From the NCBI RefSeq assembly GCF_900108275.1, contig NZ_FNVD01000003.1:207067-271066 (forward strand): a stretch of DNA of 64,000 nt, written 5' to 3'. The notes below the pieces were generated by a model that was not told the origin of the DNA, did no database searches, and saw nothing but the letters and a program-made list of their open reading frames with translations. The position numbers were made by a program, and so were the translations under genes. Each line of letters begins with the position of its first letter. Positions within the stretch are counted from its first letter, which is position 1. Positions 26,366 through 35,657 of the stretch are shown here, piece after piece. This DNA comes from Jhaorihella thermophila. GTDB taxonomy: Bacteria; Pseudomonadota; Alphaproteobacteria; Rhodobacterales; Rhodobacteraceae.

Positions 26366-28658
26366 CGCCCTGCTGTTTCTCCAGTTCTTCCAGGATCCGC
26401 GAAGGCCGCATCGGCAGATCGCGCAGCCGCACGCCGGCCGCGTTCGACACCGCGTTGGCGATCGCCGCCAGCGGCGGGCAGATCGAGGTTTCGCCCACGC
26501 CGCGCACCCCGTAGGGGTGGCCCGGATTGGGCACTTCGACGATCACCGTGTCGATCATCGGCAGGTCCGAGGCGACGGGGATCCGGTAATCGAGGAAGCC
26601 GGGGTTCTGCAGCCGCCCGTCAGGGCCATAGATGTATTCCTCGTTCAGCGCCCAGCCGATGCCCTGCGCCGCACCGCCCTGGAACTGACCTTCGACATAG
26701 GTGGGGTGGATCGCCTTGCCCGCGTCCTGCACCACGGTATAGCGCACGACCCGCGTGCTGCCGGTTTCCCGGTCCACCTCGGCATCGACGATATGGGTGG
26801 CGAAGCTCACCCCGGCGCCTTCGGGCGTGGCCTCATAGTGGCCGCTGATCGGACCGCCGGTGGCGCCCATGTTCTTCGTGATCTCGGCCAGCGGCAGCGG
26901 ATCGAAATCGCCCGCATTCGGCCCCGATGGCACGGCGCAGCCATCGACCCAATCGACCGCCTCGACGTCTATGCCCCATTTGTCGGCAGCCCGCTGGCGC
27001 AGCTTGCGCACCGCGTCCTGCGCCGCCTTGATGGTGGCCAGACCGCTGGCATAGGTCACGCGGCTGCCGTGGCTGATCTCGTTGTAGCCCAGCGAGCCGG
27101 TATCGGCGATGGTCACGCGGATCTTTTCAAAGGGGATGCCCAGCACCTCGGCCGCCATGAGCGCCATGGACGCGCGCGAGCCGCCGATATCCGGCGTGCC
27201 CACCATCACCTGCGCCGAGCCGTCCTCCGAAAGCGCCAGCGACACGCTGGTTTCGCCGCCATGGTTGAACCAGAAGCCGCAGGAGATCCCCCGCCCCTGC
27301 CCCGGTTTCAACGGCGCGGAGTAATGCGGATGGGCCTTGGCGGCCTCCAGCGTCTCGACCAGACCGATGCGCGGGAAGGTCGGACCATAGCTGGCCTTGG
27401 TGCCCTCGCGCGCGGCATTCTTCAGCCGCACCTCGATCGGATCCAGCCCCAGCCGGTTGCACAGCTCGTCGATCACCGATTCCACCGCGAACGCCGCCAT
27501 GGGCGAGCCCGGCGCGCGATAGGCCGCCTGTTTGGGGCGGTTGGTCATCACGTCATAGCCCACCTGATGCACGTTTTTCAGGTTGTAGCAGGCAAAGGCG
27601 CACATGGCGGTGAATTCCATCGGCGCACCGGGAAAGGCCCCGCCCTGCAGGCGGAATTCGCCCTTTGCGGCGGTGATGGTGCCGTCCTTCTTCATGCCGA
27701 TCTTGATGTCCATCGACGCCGAAGCCGTGGGGCCGGTGGCGCGGAACACCTCCGACCGGCTCATCACCAGCTTGACCGGGCGGTTCGCCTTGCGGCTCAG
27801 CGCCAGCGCCACGGGTTCGATGAACACCGTCGTCTTGCCGCCGAAGCCGCCGCCGATCTCTGAGGCTGTCACCCGCAGGTTCGCGGTCTCCAGATCCAGA
27901 AGCGCGGCGCAGACCTTCTGCACATACCAGTGCCCCTGGGTGCAGCACCAGAGTTCCCCCTTGCCGTCCGACCCCAGCGTGGCCAGACAGGCATGCGGCT
28001 CGATATATCCTTGATGGGTGGCCTCGGTGGTGAAATGGTCCTCGATCACCAGATCGGCCTCGGCAAAGCCGGCCTCGACATCGCCGTGGCCGCTTTCGTG
28101 GTAGCGCACCACGTTGGGGTGCATCCCCTCGGGCACCGACTTGTCGGCCGCGCCTTCGCGGATCACCGGGGCGTCGGGCTTCATCGCCTCGTCCACGTCC
28201 GTCACATGCGGCAGGATCTCGTATTCCACCTCGATCGCCTTGAGCGCGTCGCGCGCGATCAGCGGCGTCGTGGCGGCGACCGCGGCGACGGCGTGGCCGT
28301 CATAGAGCACCTTTTCGCCGGCCATGACGTTTTCGAGGATGTTCCAGAACTCGCCCGCCATGCCGGGGGCGAAGGGGACGTTCTTCGAAAAATCCGCCCG
28401 CGTGACCACGGCCTTGACTCCCTCCATCGCCTCGGCCTTCGACGTGTCGATCCTGACGATCCGGGCATGCGCATGGGGGCTGCGCAGGATCGCTGCGTGC
28501 AGCATCCCCGGCGCATACATGTCGGCGCCGAACCTGGCGCGACCCGTCACCTTGTCGAAGCCGTCGGGCCGGTCGGGCCGGGTGCCGACATATTTGAACT
28601 GGTGATCAGTTTCGAGTTCCGATCCGCCCTTTTGCGGTTTGTATTCGTCCAGAGCCAT
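26358..28658 (-). CDS. Molybdenum-binding large subunit of a xanthine dehydrogenase-family hydroxylase
   Basis: 766 residues, the usual size of CoxL/HcrA-type subunits. The N-terminal domain has VTGRARFGADMYAPGMLHAA. Molybdopterin contacts include EIGGGFGGKTTVFIEPVALA, and the C-terminal GVRGVGETSICPP carries the catalytic Glu. The active-site loop reads AYRAPGSPMAAF; form I CO dehydrogenase has AYxCSFR and form II AYRGAGR, so CO oxidation is not supported. It oxidises an unidentified, probably aromatic or N-heterocyclic, substrate. Its start shares one base with the 2Fe-2S subunit stop. Confidence 0.88.
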   Translation of the reverse strand: MALDEYKPQKGGSELETDHQFKYVGTRPDRPDGFDKVTGRARFGADMYAPGMLHAAILRSPHAHARIVRIDTSKAEAMEGVKAVVTRADFSKNVPFAPGMAGEFWNILENVMAGEKVLYDGHAVAAVAATTPLIARDALKAIEVEYEILPHVTDVDEAMKPDAPVIREGAADKSVPEGMHPNVVRYHESGHGDVEAGFAEADLVIEDHFTTEATHQGYIEPHACLATLGSDGKGELWCCTQGHWYVQKVCAALLDLETANLRVTASEIGGGFGGKTTVFIEPVALALSRKANRPVKLVMSRSEVFRATGPTASASMDIKIGMKKDGTITAAKGEFRLQGGAFPGAPMEFTAMCAFACYNLKNVHQVGYDVMTNRPKQAAYRAPGSPMAAFAVESVIDELCNRLGLDPIEVRLKNAAREGTKASYGPTFPRIGLVETLEAAKAHPHYSAPLKPGQGRGISCGFWFNHGGETSVSLALSEDGSAQVMVGTPDIGGSRASMALMAAEVLGIPFEKIRVTIADTGSLGYNEISHGSRVTYASGLATIKAAQDAVRKLRQRAADKWGIDVEAVDWVDGCAVPSGPNAGDFDPLPLAEITKNMGATGGPISGHYEATPEGAGVSFATHIVDAEVDRETGSTRVVRYTVVQDAGKAIHPTYVEGQFQGGAAQGIGWALNEEYIYGPDGRLQNPGFLDYRIPVASDLPMIDTVIVEVPNPGHPYGVRGVGETSICPPLAAIANAVSNAAGVRLRDLPMRPSRILEELEKQQGDA

Positions 28659-29137
28659 TATGATGCCTCCCGCATTTCCGCGGCCGTATCCAGAACGGCG
28701 CGGATAATCTTGTCATAGCCGGTGCAGCGGCACAGGTTGCCGGCCAGCCAATAGCGCACCTCTTCCTCGGTCGGGTCGGGGTTGCGCTCCAGCAGGTTCT
28801 TGGCCGCGACCAGGATGCCCGGCGTGCAGATGCCGCACTGAAGGGCGGCATATTCGATGAACTTCTTCTGCAGCGGGTGCAGCTCTTCGCCATCGGCGAT
28901 GCCCTCGACGGTGCCGATCTCGTGGCCTTCGGCCTCCACCCCCAGCATCAGGCAGGAGCAGGTCAGCCGGCCATCGACGGTGACCGAACAGGCCCCACAG
29001 TCGCCGGTGCCGCAGCCTTCCTTGGCGCCGGTGAGCCCCAGCCGGTCGCGCAGCACGTCCAGCAGGGTTTCGCGCGGGTCGCAGAGAAATTCGACCGTGT
29101 CGCCGTTGATCTTGGTTGTGACATGGATCTTCTTCAT
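28658..29137 (-). CDS. [2Fe-2S] small subunit of the molybdenum hydroxylase
   Basis: 159 residues. The plant-type ferredoxin cluster is [21 protein letters not shown] (four Cys; written here as [10 protein letters not shown] and LTCSC), and the second cluster lies in QCGICTPG and NLCRCTGY. It passes electrons from molybdenum to FAD. It is between the FAD gene (4-nt overlap) and the molybdenum gene (1-nt overlap), the coxMSL order. All eight cluster Cys are present. Confidence 0.93.
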   Translation of the reverse strand: MKKIHVTTKINGDTVEFLCDPRETLLDVLRDRLGLTGAKEGCGTGDCGACSVTVDGRLTCSCLMLGVEAEGHEIGTVEGIADGEELHPLQKKFIEYAALQCGICTPGILVAAKNLLERNPDPTEEEVRYWLAGNLCRCTGYDKIIRAVLDTAAEMREAS

Positions 29138-29997
29138 TGGGCTGCCCTCGCGCGCTCATAGGCGATTTTCGCCACCCGGCGGGCATAGACCCCGGCCAGA
29201 TGGGTGCGGAATTTCACGGTCCCGCGCTTGTCGTCGATCGGGTTGCAGGCGGCCTGCGCCAGATCGGCCAGCGCATCCAGCGCCGAATCTTCGAGCTTGG
29301 TGCCGACCAGCGCATCGGCCGCGCCGCGCACCCGTTCGACCGTCGGCGCGACCGCGCCCAGTGCCATGCGGGCCTCGGTGATGACCTGGCCCGACACGCG
29401 CAGGTTCACGCCGCAGCCGACCACGGCGATGTCCATCTCGGTGCGGGGAATGAAGCGCTGGTAGGCGTCGCCGCCGCCCTTGCCCCGCGGCGGCAGGTGC
29501 AGCGCGGTGATGATCTCGCCCTTTTGCAGGCTGGTCCTGCCGGGGCCGGTGGGGATGTCCTCGACGGCCACGCGACGGGGGCCGTTCGGGCCCTGCACGG
29601 TCACCTCGGCGCCGGCGGCGACCAGAGCGGGCACGCTGTCGGCGGCGGGCGAGGCGTTGCACAGGTTGCCCACGGGCGTTGCCCGCCCCTGCACCTGGGT
29701 CGAGCCGATCAGGCCGATCGCCTCGACCACGCCGGGCCATTCGCGCGGCAGGTCGGGATGTTCGCTGATTTCGGCGCCGCAGACGGCCACGCCGATGGTC
29801 CAGCCGCCATCTTCGGCGCGGGTGATGTCCTTAACGCCGTCGATCGCCTTGATGTCGATCAGCGTGTCCGGCGTCACGATGTCCGAACGCATCTGCACCA
29901 GCACGTCGGTGCCGCCGGCGAGAATACGGGTGATGCCTTCGGCCCCCGACGCGATGGCGATCGCCTCGTCGAAGGTGGCCGGTTTGTAATAGTTCAT
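29134..29997 (-). CDS. FAD-binding medium subunit of the molybdenum hydroxylase
   Basis: 287 residues from ATG 29997, which has a good GAGGTGAAGG site; the open frame continues upstream but without homologous sequence. It starts [23 protein letters not shown] contacts are seen in [14 protein letters not shown] and [20 protein letters not shown]. The C-terminal CO_deh_flav_C region follows from ~175. It is the first gene of the four-gene operon FAD-2Fe2S-Mo-MoaD-like. It accepts electrons from the iron-sulfur subunit. Confidence 0.9.
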   Translation of the reverse strand: MNYYKPATFDEAIAIASGAEGITRILAGGTDVLVQMRSDIVTPDTLIDIKAIDGVKDITRAEDGGWTIGVAVCGAEISEHPDLPREWPGVVEAIGLIGSTQVQGRATPVGNLCNASPAADSVPALVAAGAEVTVQGPNGPRRVAVEDIPTGPGRTSLQKGEIITALHLPPRGKGGGDAYQRFIPRTEMDIAVVGCGVNLRVSGQVITEARMALGAVAPTVERVRGAADALVGTKLEDSALDALADLAQAACNPIDDKRGTVKFRTHLAGVYARRVAKIAYERARAAQ

Positions 29998-30119
29998 GCC
30001 TTCACCTCGAAAACGGATTTCCCTTGAATGGGGTATCGGGGAGAGTGGTAGAGCAAGCCCGCGCCCGCGTCCATCCATCCGCGACCTTTCCGTTTCGGTT
30101 TGAGACGCGGGCAGGAAAT

Positions 30120-30182
30120 GGGGGCGCTGCCCCCGTCGCGGCAAGCCGCGACTCCCCCGGGGTATTTGCGACCAGAAAGAAG
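30120..30182 (+). repeat. Dispersed intergenic repeat, [14 protein letters not shown] form
   Basis: GGGGGCGCTGCCCCC hairpin, then TCGCGGCAAGCCGCGA as second hairpin, then CTCCCCCGGGGTATTTGCG and ACCAGAAAGAAG. It lies between the hydroxylase operon start and the 3' end of kynA. The second hairpin differs from other copies in sequence but stays self-complementary. Confidence 0.85.
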
Positions 30183-30190
30183 CAGGAGGG

Positions 30191-31024
30191 TCAGAGCGCT
30201 CCGCGCACCCGCCAGAGTTCGGGAAAGAGTTCGACTTCGAGCATCTTGCGCAGGTAGGGCACGCCGCTGGTGCCGCCGCTGCCGCGTTTGAAGCCGATCA
30301 CGCGTTCCACCGTGGTGACGTGGTTGAAGCGCCAGCGGCGGAAATAGTCCTCGAGATCCACGAGTTTCTCGGCCAGTTCGTAGAGATCCCAGTGGGTGCG
30401 CGGGTCGCGGTAGACCTGTTCCCATGCCCGTTCGACCTCTGCAACGGGCTGGTGCGGCGCGCGCAGGCGGCGGGTTCGGGCAGGGAAAGCCGTGCCGGTG
30501 CGGCGTTCCAGAAGGTCGAGCGCGACGTGGTAGAGCGAGGGGCGGTCGAGTTCGGCCCGTAGCATCGAGTGCAGGTCCGGGCGGTGTTCGTGCACCTTCA
30601 TCAGGTTGGTGTTGCGGTTGCCCAGCGCGTATTCGATCAGACGATACTGGTGCGACTGGAACCCCGAGGAATGGCCCAGCGATTCGCGGAAGGTGGTGTA
30701 GTCGCTGGGGGTCATGGTGCGCAGGACGTCCCAGGCGGAGTTGAGCTGATCGAAGATCCGCGCCACCCGCGTCAGCATCTTGAAGGCGGGGCGGAAATCG
30801 TCGTGGCACAGGAGTTCACGCGCCGCGGTGAGTTCGTGCAGGGCGAGTTTCATCCAGAGTTCGCTGGTCTGGTGCTGGATGATAAACAGCATCTCGTCAT
30901 GGGCGTCGGTCAGCGGGTGCTGGGCGGTCAGCACGGCGTCGAGATGGAGGTAGTCGCCATAGCTCATGTCGCGAGCAAAGGACATCTGCGCCCCTTCGCG
31001 GCCGGGATCATAGGCGTCGGTCAT
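30191..31024 (-). CDS. kynA: Tryptophan 2,3-dioxygenase
   Basis: 277 residues. It opens the indole ring of L-Trp to N-formylkynurenine using heme and O2. Signatures: [19 protein letters not shown] (substrate pocket), [18 protein letters not shown], and [18 protein letters not shown], whose His is the axial heme ligand, followed by [15 protein letters not shown] 31024 has GGAG 9 nt upstream. The gene follows the hydrolase below by 4 nt, so both steps to kynurenine are encoded together. No kynureninase gene is nearby. Confidence 0.96.
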   Translation of the reverse strand: MTDAYDPGREGAQMSFARDMSYGDYLHLDAVLTAQHPLTDAHDEMLFIIQHQTSELWMKLALHELTAARELLCHDDFRPAFKMLTRVARIFDQLNSAWDVLRTMTPSDYTTFRESLGHSSGFQSHQYRLIEYALGNRNTNLMKVHEHRPDLHSMLRAELDRPSLYHVALDLLERRTGTAFPARTRRLRAPHQPVAEVERAWEQVYRDPRTHWDLYELAEKLVDLEDYFRRWRFNHVTTVERVIGFKRGSGGTSGVPYLRKMLEVELFPELWRVRGAL

Positions 31025-31028
31025 GTCG

Positions 31029-31823
31029 TCACTCCAGAAGCTCTGCCACCAGCGGGCTAGCCGGGTCGGTCAGTCCCTCGACCACGCTGAAATGGTTCTT
31101 GCCCGGTTCGTATATGTCGCGGATGCCCGCGCCGGCCCACGCTTCGGCGATCAGGCGGGTCTGGCGCAGGAATTCGGGGCGTTCGGCGGCGCCGACCCAG
31201 AGGGTCACGGGCGTCGCGCCCTTGCGGGCGTGCAGCGCAGGGCTTTCGGTGCGGGCCTCGGTCTCGTCAAGGTGCAGCTGGTCGTTCATTTTCGTCTGCA
31301 GCAGCGGGCGCAAGTCGTGCACGCCGCTGATCGGCACCACGCGGGCAAGGCGGGAGAGAACGAGCGGCGGCAGCGGGCTGTCGTCGCAGACCATGCGGGC
31401 GACGAGATGTCCGCCGGCGGAGTGGCCGGTGAGCCGGATGGGGCCTTCGACCAGAGAGGCGGCGTGGGCGATGGCCTGCCCGATTTCCCGCGTGATCCGT
31501 GCGATGCGCGCCTCGGGCGCGAGCGTGTAGCTGGGCACCGCCACCGCCCAGCCATGCGCCAGAGGACCGCGCGCCAGATGCGACCAGAAGGATTTGTCGA
31601 ACTTGTGCCAGTAGCCACCGTGGACGAAGACCACGAGGCCCCGCGACGTGCCCTCGGGCCGGAACAGGTCCAGCCGGTTGCGGGGGCCGGGCCCATAGGC
31701 GACGTCCAGCTCGGGCCTGGCCGAGGCGCGGAACGCCGCGGCCTCGCGCGCCCAGATGTCAGGTAGGTCCGCCGAGCCGGGCACATGGCCCGAATTGTCG
31801 AACGCGTCGTCCCAGTCGATCAT
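31029..31823 (-). CDS. Alpha/beta hydrolase, probable kynurenine formamidase
   Basis: 264 residues. The oxyanion-hole motif HGGYW (68-72) is the mark of arylformamidases of the alpha/beta-hydrolase type, and the nucleophile elbow is GHSAGGH (S135). It would hydrolyse N-formylkynurenine to kynurenine and formate. The start has AGGAGG. It lies directly upstream of kynA in one operon, which makes the assignment much stronger than the fold alone. Formate released could feed Fhs encoded at 37840. Confidence 0.8.
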   Translation of the reverse strand: MIDWDDAFDNSGHVPGSADLPDIWAREAAAFRASARPELDVAYGPGPRNRLDLFRPEGTSRGLVVFVHGGYWHKFDKSFWSHLARGPLAHGWAVAVPSYTLAPEARIARITREIGQAIAHAASLVEGPIRLTGHSAGGHLVARMVCDDSPLPPLVLSRLARVVPISGVHDLRPLLQTKMNDQLHLDETEARTESPALHARKGATPVTLWVGAAERPEFLRQTRLIAEAWAGAGIRDIYEPGKNHFSVVEGLTDPASPLVAELLE

Positions 31824-31941
31824 CTCCGCCTCCTTTCCATTTTGCGTTTCGGCAGCGCCTGCCTGCGCAGATGTCCACGGACGGCGGTCGAGCGCAAGAC
31901 GGAAAGGGTCCGCTCTTGGCCGCCGGGCGGAGGCGGGATAG

Positions 31942-34365
31942 ATGAAGGCGATGACCGCGCTTCCGCAGATGTTTCACGACTGGTTCGCCGCGCAAGGTTG
32001 GCAGGTCCATCCGCATCAACAGGCAATGGCGGACCGCGCCGGCGCACCGGCCACGCTGCTGATCGCGCCAACGGGGGGCGGCAAGACCATGGCCGGGTTC
32101 CTGCCGACCCTGGCGGAACTGGCCACGGATCCCCGGCCGAGGTTGCACACGCTTTATGTCTCGCCGCTCAAGGCGCTGGCGGCGGACATAAGGCGCAACC
32201 TGACCCGGCCCGTGCAGGAGTTGGGCCTGCCGATCCGCATCGAGGATCGCACCGGCGACACGCCCGCCAGCCGCAAGAGGCGCCAGCGCGCCGACCCGCC
32301 GCATATCCTGCTGACCACGCCGGAAAGCCTTGCGCTGCTGCTGTCCTACGAGGACGCGCCGCGCGTCTTTGCCGGGCTGCAACGGGTGGTGGTGGACGAA
32401 ATCCACGCGCTGGCCGAATCGAAACGCGGCGATCAGCTGATGCTTGCGCTGGCGCGGTTGCAGACCCTGGCGCCGGGACTGCGCCGGGTGGGTCTGTCGG
32501 CGACGGTGGAGGATCCGCAGGCCATCGCCCGGCTGCTGGCCCGCCACCCCGACCCCTGCGAGATCCTGCAGGCCGATCCCGGCCCCGCGCCCGACATCGC
32601 GATGCTGGAGACCGAGGAACTGCCGCCCTGGTCGGGCGGCGGCGCGGGCCATGCCATCCCCGCAGTTCTGCGCGAAATCCGACGGCACCGGACCACGTTG
32701 ATCTTTCACAACACCCGCGCGCAGGCCGAGATCTTCTTTCACAAGCTCTGGCAGGCCAATGACGACGGGCTGCCCATCGCCATCCACCACGGCAGTCTGG
32801 ACCGCGAGCGCCGCGAGCGGGTCGAGGCGGCGATGCTGCGCGGCGAATTGCGCGCGATCGTGTGCACCGGAACGCTGGATCTGGGGCTGGACTGGGGCGA
32901 CGTGGACCTGATCATTCAGGTGGGCGCGCCGAAGAACGTGAAACGGCTGGTGCAGCGGATCGGGCGGGCGAACCATCGCTACAATGCACCGTCCAAGGCG
33001 CTCCTGGTGCCGGCGAACCGGTTCGAGGTGGTGGAATGCGTGGCCGCGCTCGAGGCCGTGCGGGCCAACGCGCTGGACGGAGAGCCGCGCGGGCCCGGGC
33101 CGCTGGACGTGCTGTGCCAGCACATCCTGATCGCCGCCTGTTCCGGGCCGTTCGATGCCGATGCGCTCTACCGCGAAGTCATAACCGCCGGCCCCTATGC
33201 CGACCTGCCCCGCACCGATTTCGACGCGTGCCTCGATTTCTGCGCAACCGGCGGCTATGCGCTGCGTGCCTATGACCGCTGGCAGCGCCTTCAGCGACGC
33301 GCGGACGGGCGCTGGCAGCTGCGCGACCCGCGCGCGGTGCAACGTATCCGCATGAATATCGGCACGATCCAGGACAGCGACCGGCTCAAGGTCCGGATGC
33401 GGCGCAACCGGGGCGGCAAGCCGCTGGGCGAGGTCGAGGAATACTTCGCCGCCTCGCTGACCCCCGGCGACACCTTCCTGATCGGCGGGCAGGTGGTCCG
33501 ATACGAGAGCCTGCGCGAGATGACGGTCGAAGTCACTCGCGATCCGGGGCGCAAACCCCGCATCGCCACCTTCATGGGCACCAAATTCGCCACCTCGACA
33601 CAATTGTCAGAGCGGATCCTCGACCTGCTAGCGCAACCCGACTGGCCGCAACTGCCGCGCCACACGGCCGAGTGGCTGGCGCTCCAGCGCGAGATGTCGC
33701 GCCTGCCCGAACGCGGCCGGCTGCTGATCGAAAGTTTCCCGCATGAGAGGCGCGAACACCTTTGCGTCTATGGTTTCGCCGGGCGCAACGCGCAACAGAC
33801 GCTGGGGCTGTTGCTGACAAAGCGGCTCGAGGAAATCGGCGCCGCGCCGCTGGGTTTTGTCGCGACCGACTATGCCACGCTGATCTGGGGGCTCGAGGCG
33901 GTGACCGATCCCGCGCCGCTCTTCGAACTGACCGCCCTGCGCGCGGGGCTGGACGGCTGGCTGGCTGGCAACGCCGTGATGAAGCGCACGTTCCGCAGTG
34001 CTGCAACCATCGCCGGGCTGATCGAACGCAACCTGCCGGGCAACCGCAAGACCGGGCGGCAGGCGACGTTCTCGTCCGACATCCTTTACGACACGCTGCA
34101 GAAATACGACCCCGGCCACCTGATGCTGCGCATCACGCGGGAGGAGGCGATGCGGGGCCTCGTGGATTTCGGCCGGATCGAGGACATGCTGGCCCGGGTG
34201 GGCGGTCGGATCGATCTGGTGCGCACCGGGCGCGTCACGCCCTTCGCCGCGCCGCTGTTTCTCGAGGTCGGAAAGGTGCCGGTGGCGGGTGCGGCCGAAG
34301 AACGCCTGCTGGCGGAAGAAGCCAGCCGCCTGATGGCGGCAGCGGGGCTGCATGACGCTCCTTAA
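31942..34365 (+). CDS. Ligase-associated DEXH-box helicase (Lhr-like)
   Basis: 807 residues. The first RecA domain has Walker A APTGGGKTMAGF and Walker B VVVDEIHALAESKRG; SATVEDP is motif III. The second RecA domain contains HNTRAQAEIFFHKLW and LVQRIGRANHR (motif VI). Beyond ~420 lies the winged-helix and Lhr C-terminal region. This family is named for its frequent place beside an ATP-dependent DNA ligase and exonuclease; neither is here, only the phosphoesterase downstream. GGAGGCGGG precedes ATG 31942. Likely a 3'-5' DNA repair helicase. Confidence 0.9.
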   Translation: MKAMTALPQMFHDWFAAQGWQVHPHQQAMADRAGAPATLLIAPTGGGKTMAGFLPTLAELATDPRPRLHTLYVSPLKALAADIRRNLTRPVQELGLPIRIEDRTGDTPASRKRRQRADPPHILLTTPESLALLLSYEDAPRVFAGLQRVVVDEIHALAESKRGDQLMLALARLQTLAPGLRRVGLSATVEDPQAIARLLARHPDPCEILQADPGPAPDIAMLETEELPPWSGGGAGHAIPAVLREIRRHRTTLIFHNTRAQAEIFFHKLWQANDDGLPIAIHHGSLDRERRERVEAAMLRGELRAIVCTGTLDLGLDWGDVDLIIQVGAPKNVKRLVQRIGRANHRYNAPSKALLVPANRFEVVECVAALEAVRANALDGEPRGPGPLDVLCQHILIAACSGPFDADALYREVITAGPYADLPRTDFDACLDFCATGGYALRAYDRWQRLQRRADGRWQLRDPRAVQRIRMNIGTIQDSDRLKVRMRRNRGGKPLGEVEEYFAASLTPGDTFLIGGQVVRYESLREMTVEVTRDPGRKPRIATFMGTKFATSTQLSERILDLLAQPDWPQLPRHTAEWLALQREMSRLPERGRLLIESFPHERREHLCVYGFAGRNAQQTLGLLLTKRLEEIGAAPLGFVATDYATLIWGLEAVTDPAPLFELTALRAGLDGWLAGNAVMKRTFRSAATIAGLIERNLPGNRKTGRQATFSSDILYDTLQKYDPGHLMLRITREEAMRGLVDFGRIEDMLARVGGRIDLVRTGRVTPFAAPLFLEVGKVPVAGAAEERLLAEEASRLMAAAGLHDAP

Positions 34366-34419
34366 GCCCTCGCCCGGCCTCTTGCACATGCCGGCGCGAT
34401 GGGCGACCAACGGGCTGAC

Positions 34420-35082
34420 ATGAAGGGGCATGATTTCACATTGGCGGGGGCGCGGCTGACGGCGCTGGGATCCGGCGCGCTGTGGTGGTCAGAACATCGC
34501 CTGCTCTGCGTGTCCGACCTGCACCTGGGCAAGTCCGAGCGCATCGCCCGGCGCGGCGGAGCCACCCTGCCCCCCTATGACACGCGCGACACGTTGAACC
34601 GGCTGGCGGTGGATCTCGCCCGGACCGAGGCGCGCATCGTCGTCTGCCTGGGCGACAGTTTCGACGACCTCGACGCCGCGGAGGCTCTGCCCGAAGAAGA
34701 GCGGCTCTGGATCGCGCGCCTTCAGGCGGGTCGGCGCTGGGTCTGGATCGAAGGCAACCACGACCCCGGCCCGCTCGACCTTGGCGGAACGCACCTTGCC
34801 GAACTGCCGCTGGCACCGCTCACCTTCCGCCACATCGCCCGGCCGGGTGCGGCCGGCGAGATCTCCGGCCACTATCATCCCAAGGCAACGATCCGCGCGC
34901 GCGGCCGCGCCATCACCCGCCCCGCCTTTCTGGTTGACCGCGACCGGGTGATCCTGCCCGCCTACGGCACCTATACCGGCGGCCTGCACAGCCATGACGC
35001 GGCGCTGGCGGAACTGATGCGCCCCGAGGCGGTGGCGATCCTGACCGGTCCGCGCCCCCAGCCGGTCCCCATGCCGCGCTGA
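34420..35082 (+). CDS. pdeM: Ligase-associated DNA damage response phosphoesterase
   Basis: 220 residues from ATG 34420 (MKGHDFTLAGARL, the usual family beginning); an in-frame ATG at 34399 would add seven residues. Calcineurin-like metal motifs are clear: SDLHLGKSER (D-x-H), GDSFDD (GDxxD), GNHDPG (GNHD) and GHYHPK (GHxH). It should be a two-metal phosphodiesterase acting on nucleic acid or a nucleotide. It follows the helicase by 54 nt, the conserved pair of the ligase-associated cluster. Confidence 0.85.
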   Translation: MKGHDFTLAGARLTALGSGALWWSEHRLLCVSDLHLGKSERIARRGGATLPPYDTRDTLNRLAVDLARTEARIVVCLGDSFDDLDAAEALPEEERLWIARLQAGRRWVWIEGNHDPGPLDLGGTHLAELPLAPLTFRHIARPGAAGEISGHYHPKATIRARGRAITRPAFLVDRDRVILPAYGTYTGGLHSHDAALAELMRPEAVAILTGPRPQPVPMPR

Positions 35083-35147
35083 CGCGCCGCCGCGTCACGC
35101 TTGCCGCTCGGTCTCCTCATGCGGATAGTTTGGACAGGGAGGACGCA

Positions 35148-35564
35148 ATGACCGACGACCGGTGGATCAGGGACAGTTTCGCCAAACAGGCGATGATGCA
35201 GACCATGGGCGCGCAGATCGACAGGATCGAGCCCGGCCGTGTGGTGCTCTCCGCTCCGATCCTGCCCGGCAGCCGCCAGCAGCAGGGCTTTGCCCATGCC
35301 GCGCTCAGCTTTGCGCTGGGAGACACGGCTGCGGGCTACGCGGCGCTCTCGGTCATGCCCGAAAACAGCGAAGTGCTGACCGCCGAGATCAAGATCAACC
35401 TGCTCGCCCCCGGCATCGGCGACAGGCTGCGCGCCACGGGGCGCGTCATCAAGCCCGGCCGGCGGCTGGTCGTCGTCTCGGCCGACGTGCACGCCATCGA
35501 CAGCGGCCGGGAAACCCTGATCGCCGTTCTTCAGGGCACGATGGTGCCTGTCCAGAGCAGATAA
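35148..35564 (+). CDS. PaaI-family hotdog thioesterase
   Basis: 138 residues from ATG 35148, placed by AGGGAGGA just upstream. A single hotdog domain: QQGFAHAALSFALGDTAAGYA is the catalytic and CoA-binding helix region (the usual HGG is AHA here), followed by VLTAEIKINLLAPGIGDRL. It hydrolyses an acyl-CoA; the substrate is unknown. It is convergent with folD1, with a dispersed repeat between them. Confidence 0.82.
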   Translation: MTDDRWIRDSFAKQAMMQTMGAQIDRIEPGRVVLSAPILPGSRQQQGFAHAALSFALGDTAAGYAALSVMPENSEVLTAEIKINLLAPGIGDRLRATGRVIKPGRRLVVVSADVHAIDSGRETLIAVLQGTMVPVQSR

Positions 35565-35573
35565 CCCCTCTCT

Positions 35574-35648
35574 TCATCTTGCCGGAAATACTCCGGGGGT
35601 GCGGGGGCGGAGCCCCCGCATCGGTCGGATTGGCGCAGCCAATCCGAA
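35574..35648 (+). repeat. Dispersed intergenic repeat, TCATCTTGC-ended form (copy 2)
   Basis: TCATCTTGCC, GGAAATACTCCGGGGG, then the GCGGGGGC/GCCCCCGC hairpin and GGATTGG/CCAATCC hairpin. From position ~35618 on (ATCGGTCGGATTGGCGCAGC and CAATCCGAA) it is identical to the copy at 7916-7996. It fills the gap between the convergent thioesterase and folD1 genes. Confidence 0.85.
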
Positions 35649-35657
35649 ACACCTGCG

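Noticed and set aside
26358..28658. Aerobic CO dehydrogenase (coxL)
   Set aside because: The active-site loop is AYRAPG; neither the form I (AYxCSFR) nor the form II (AYRGAGR) motif is present, so only the broader hydroxylase family is called.
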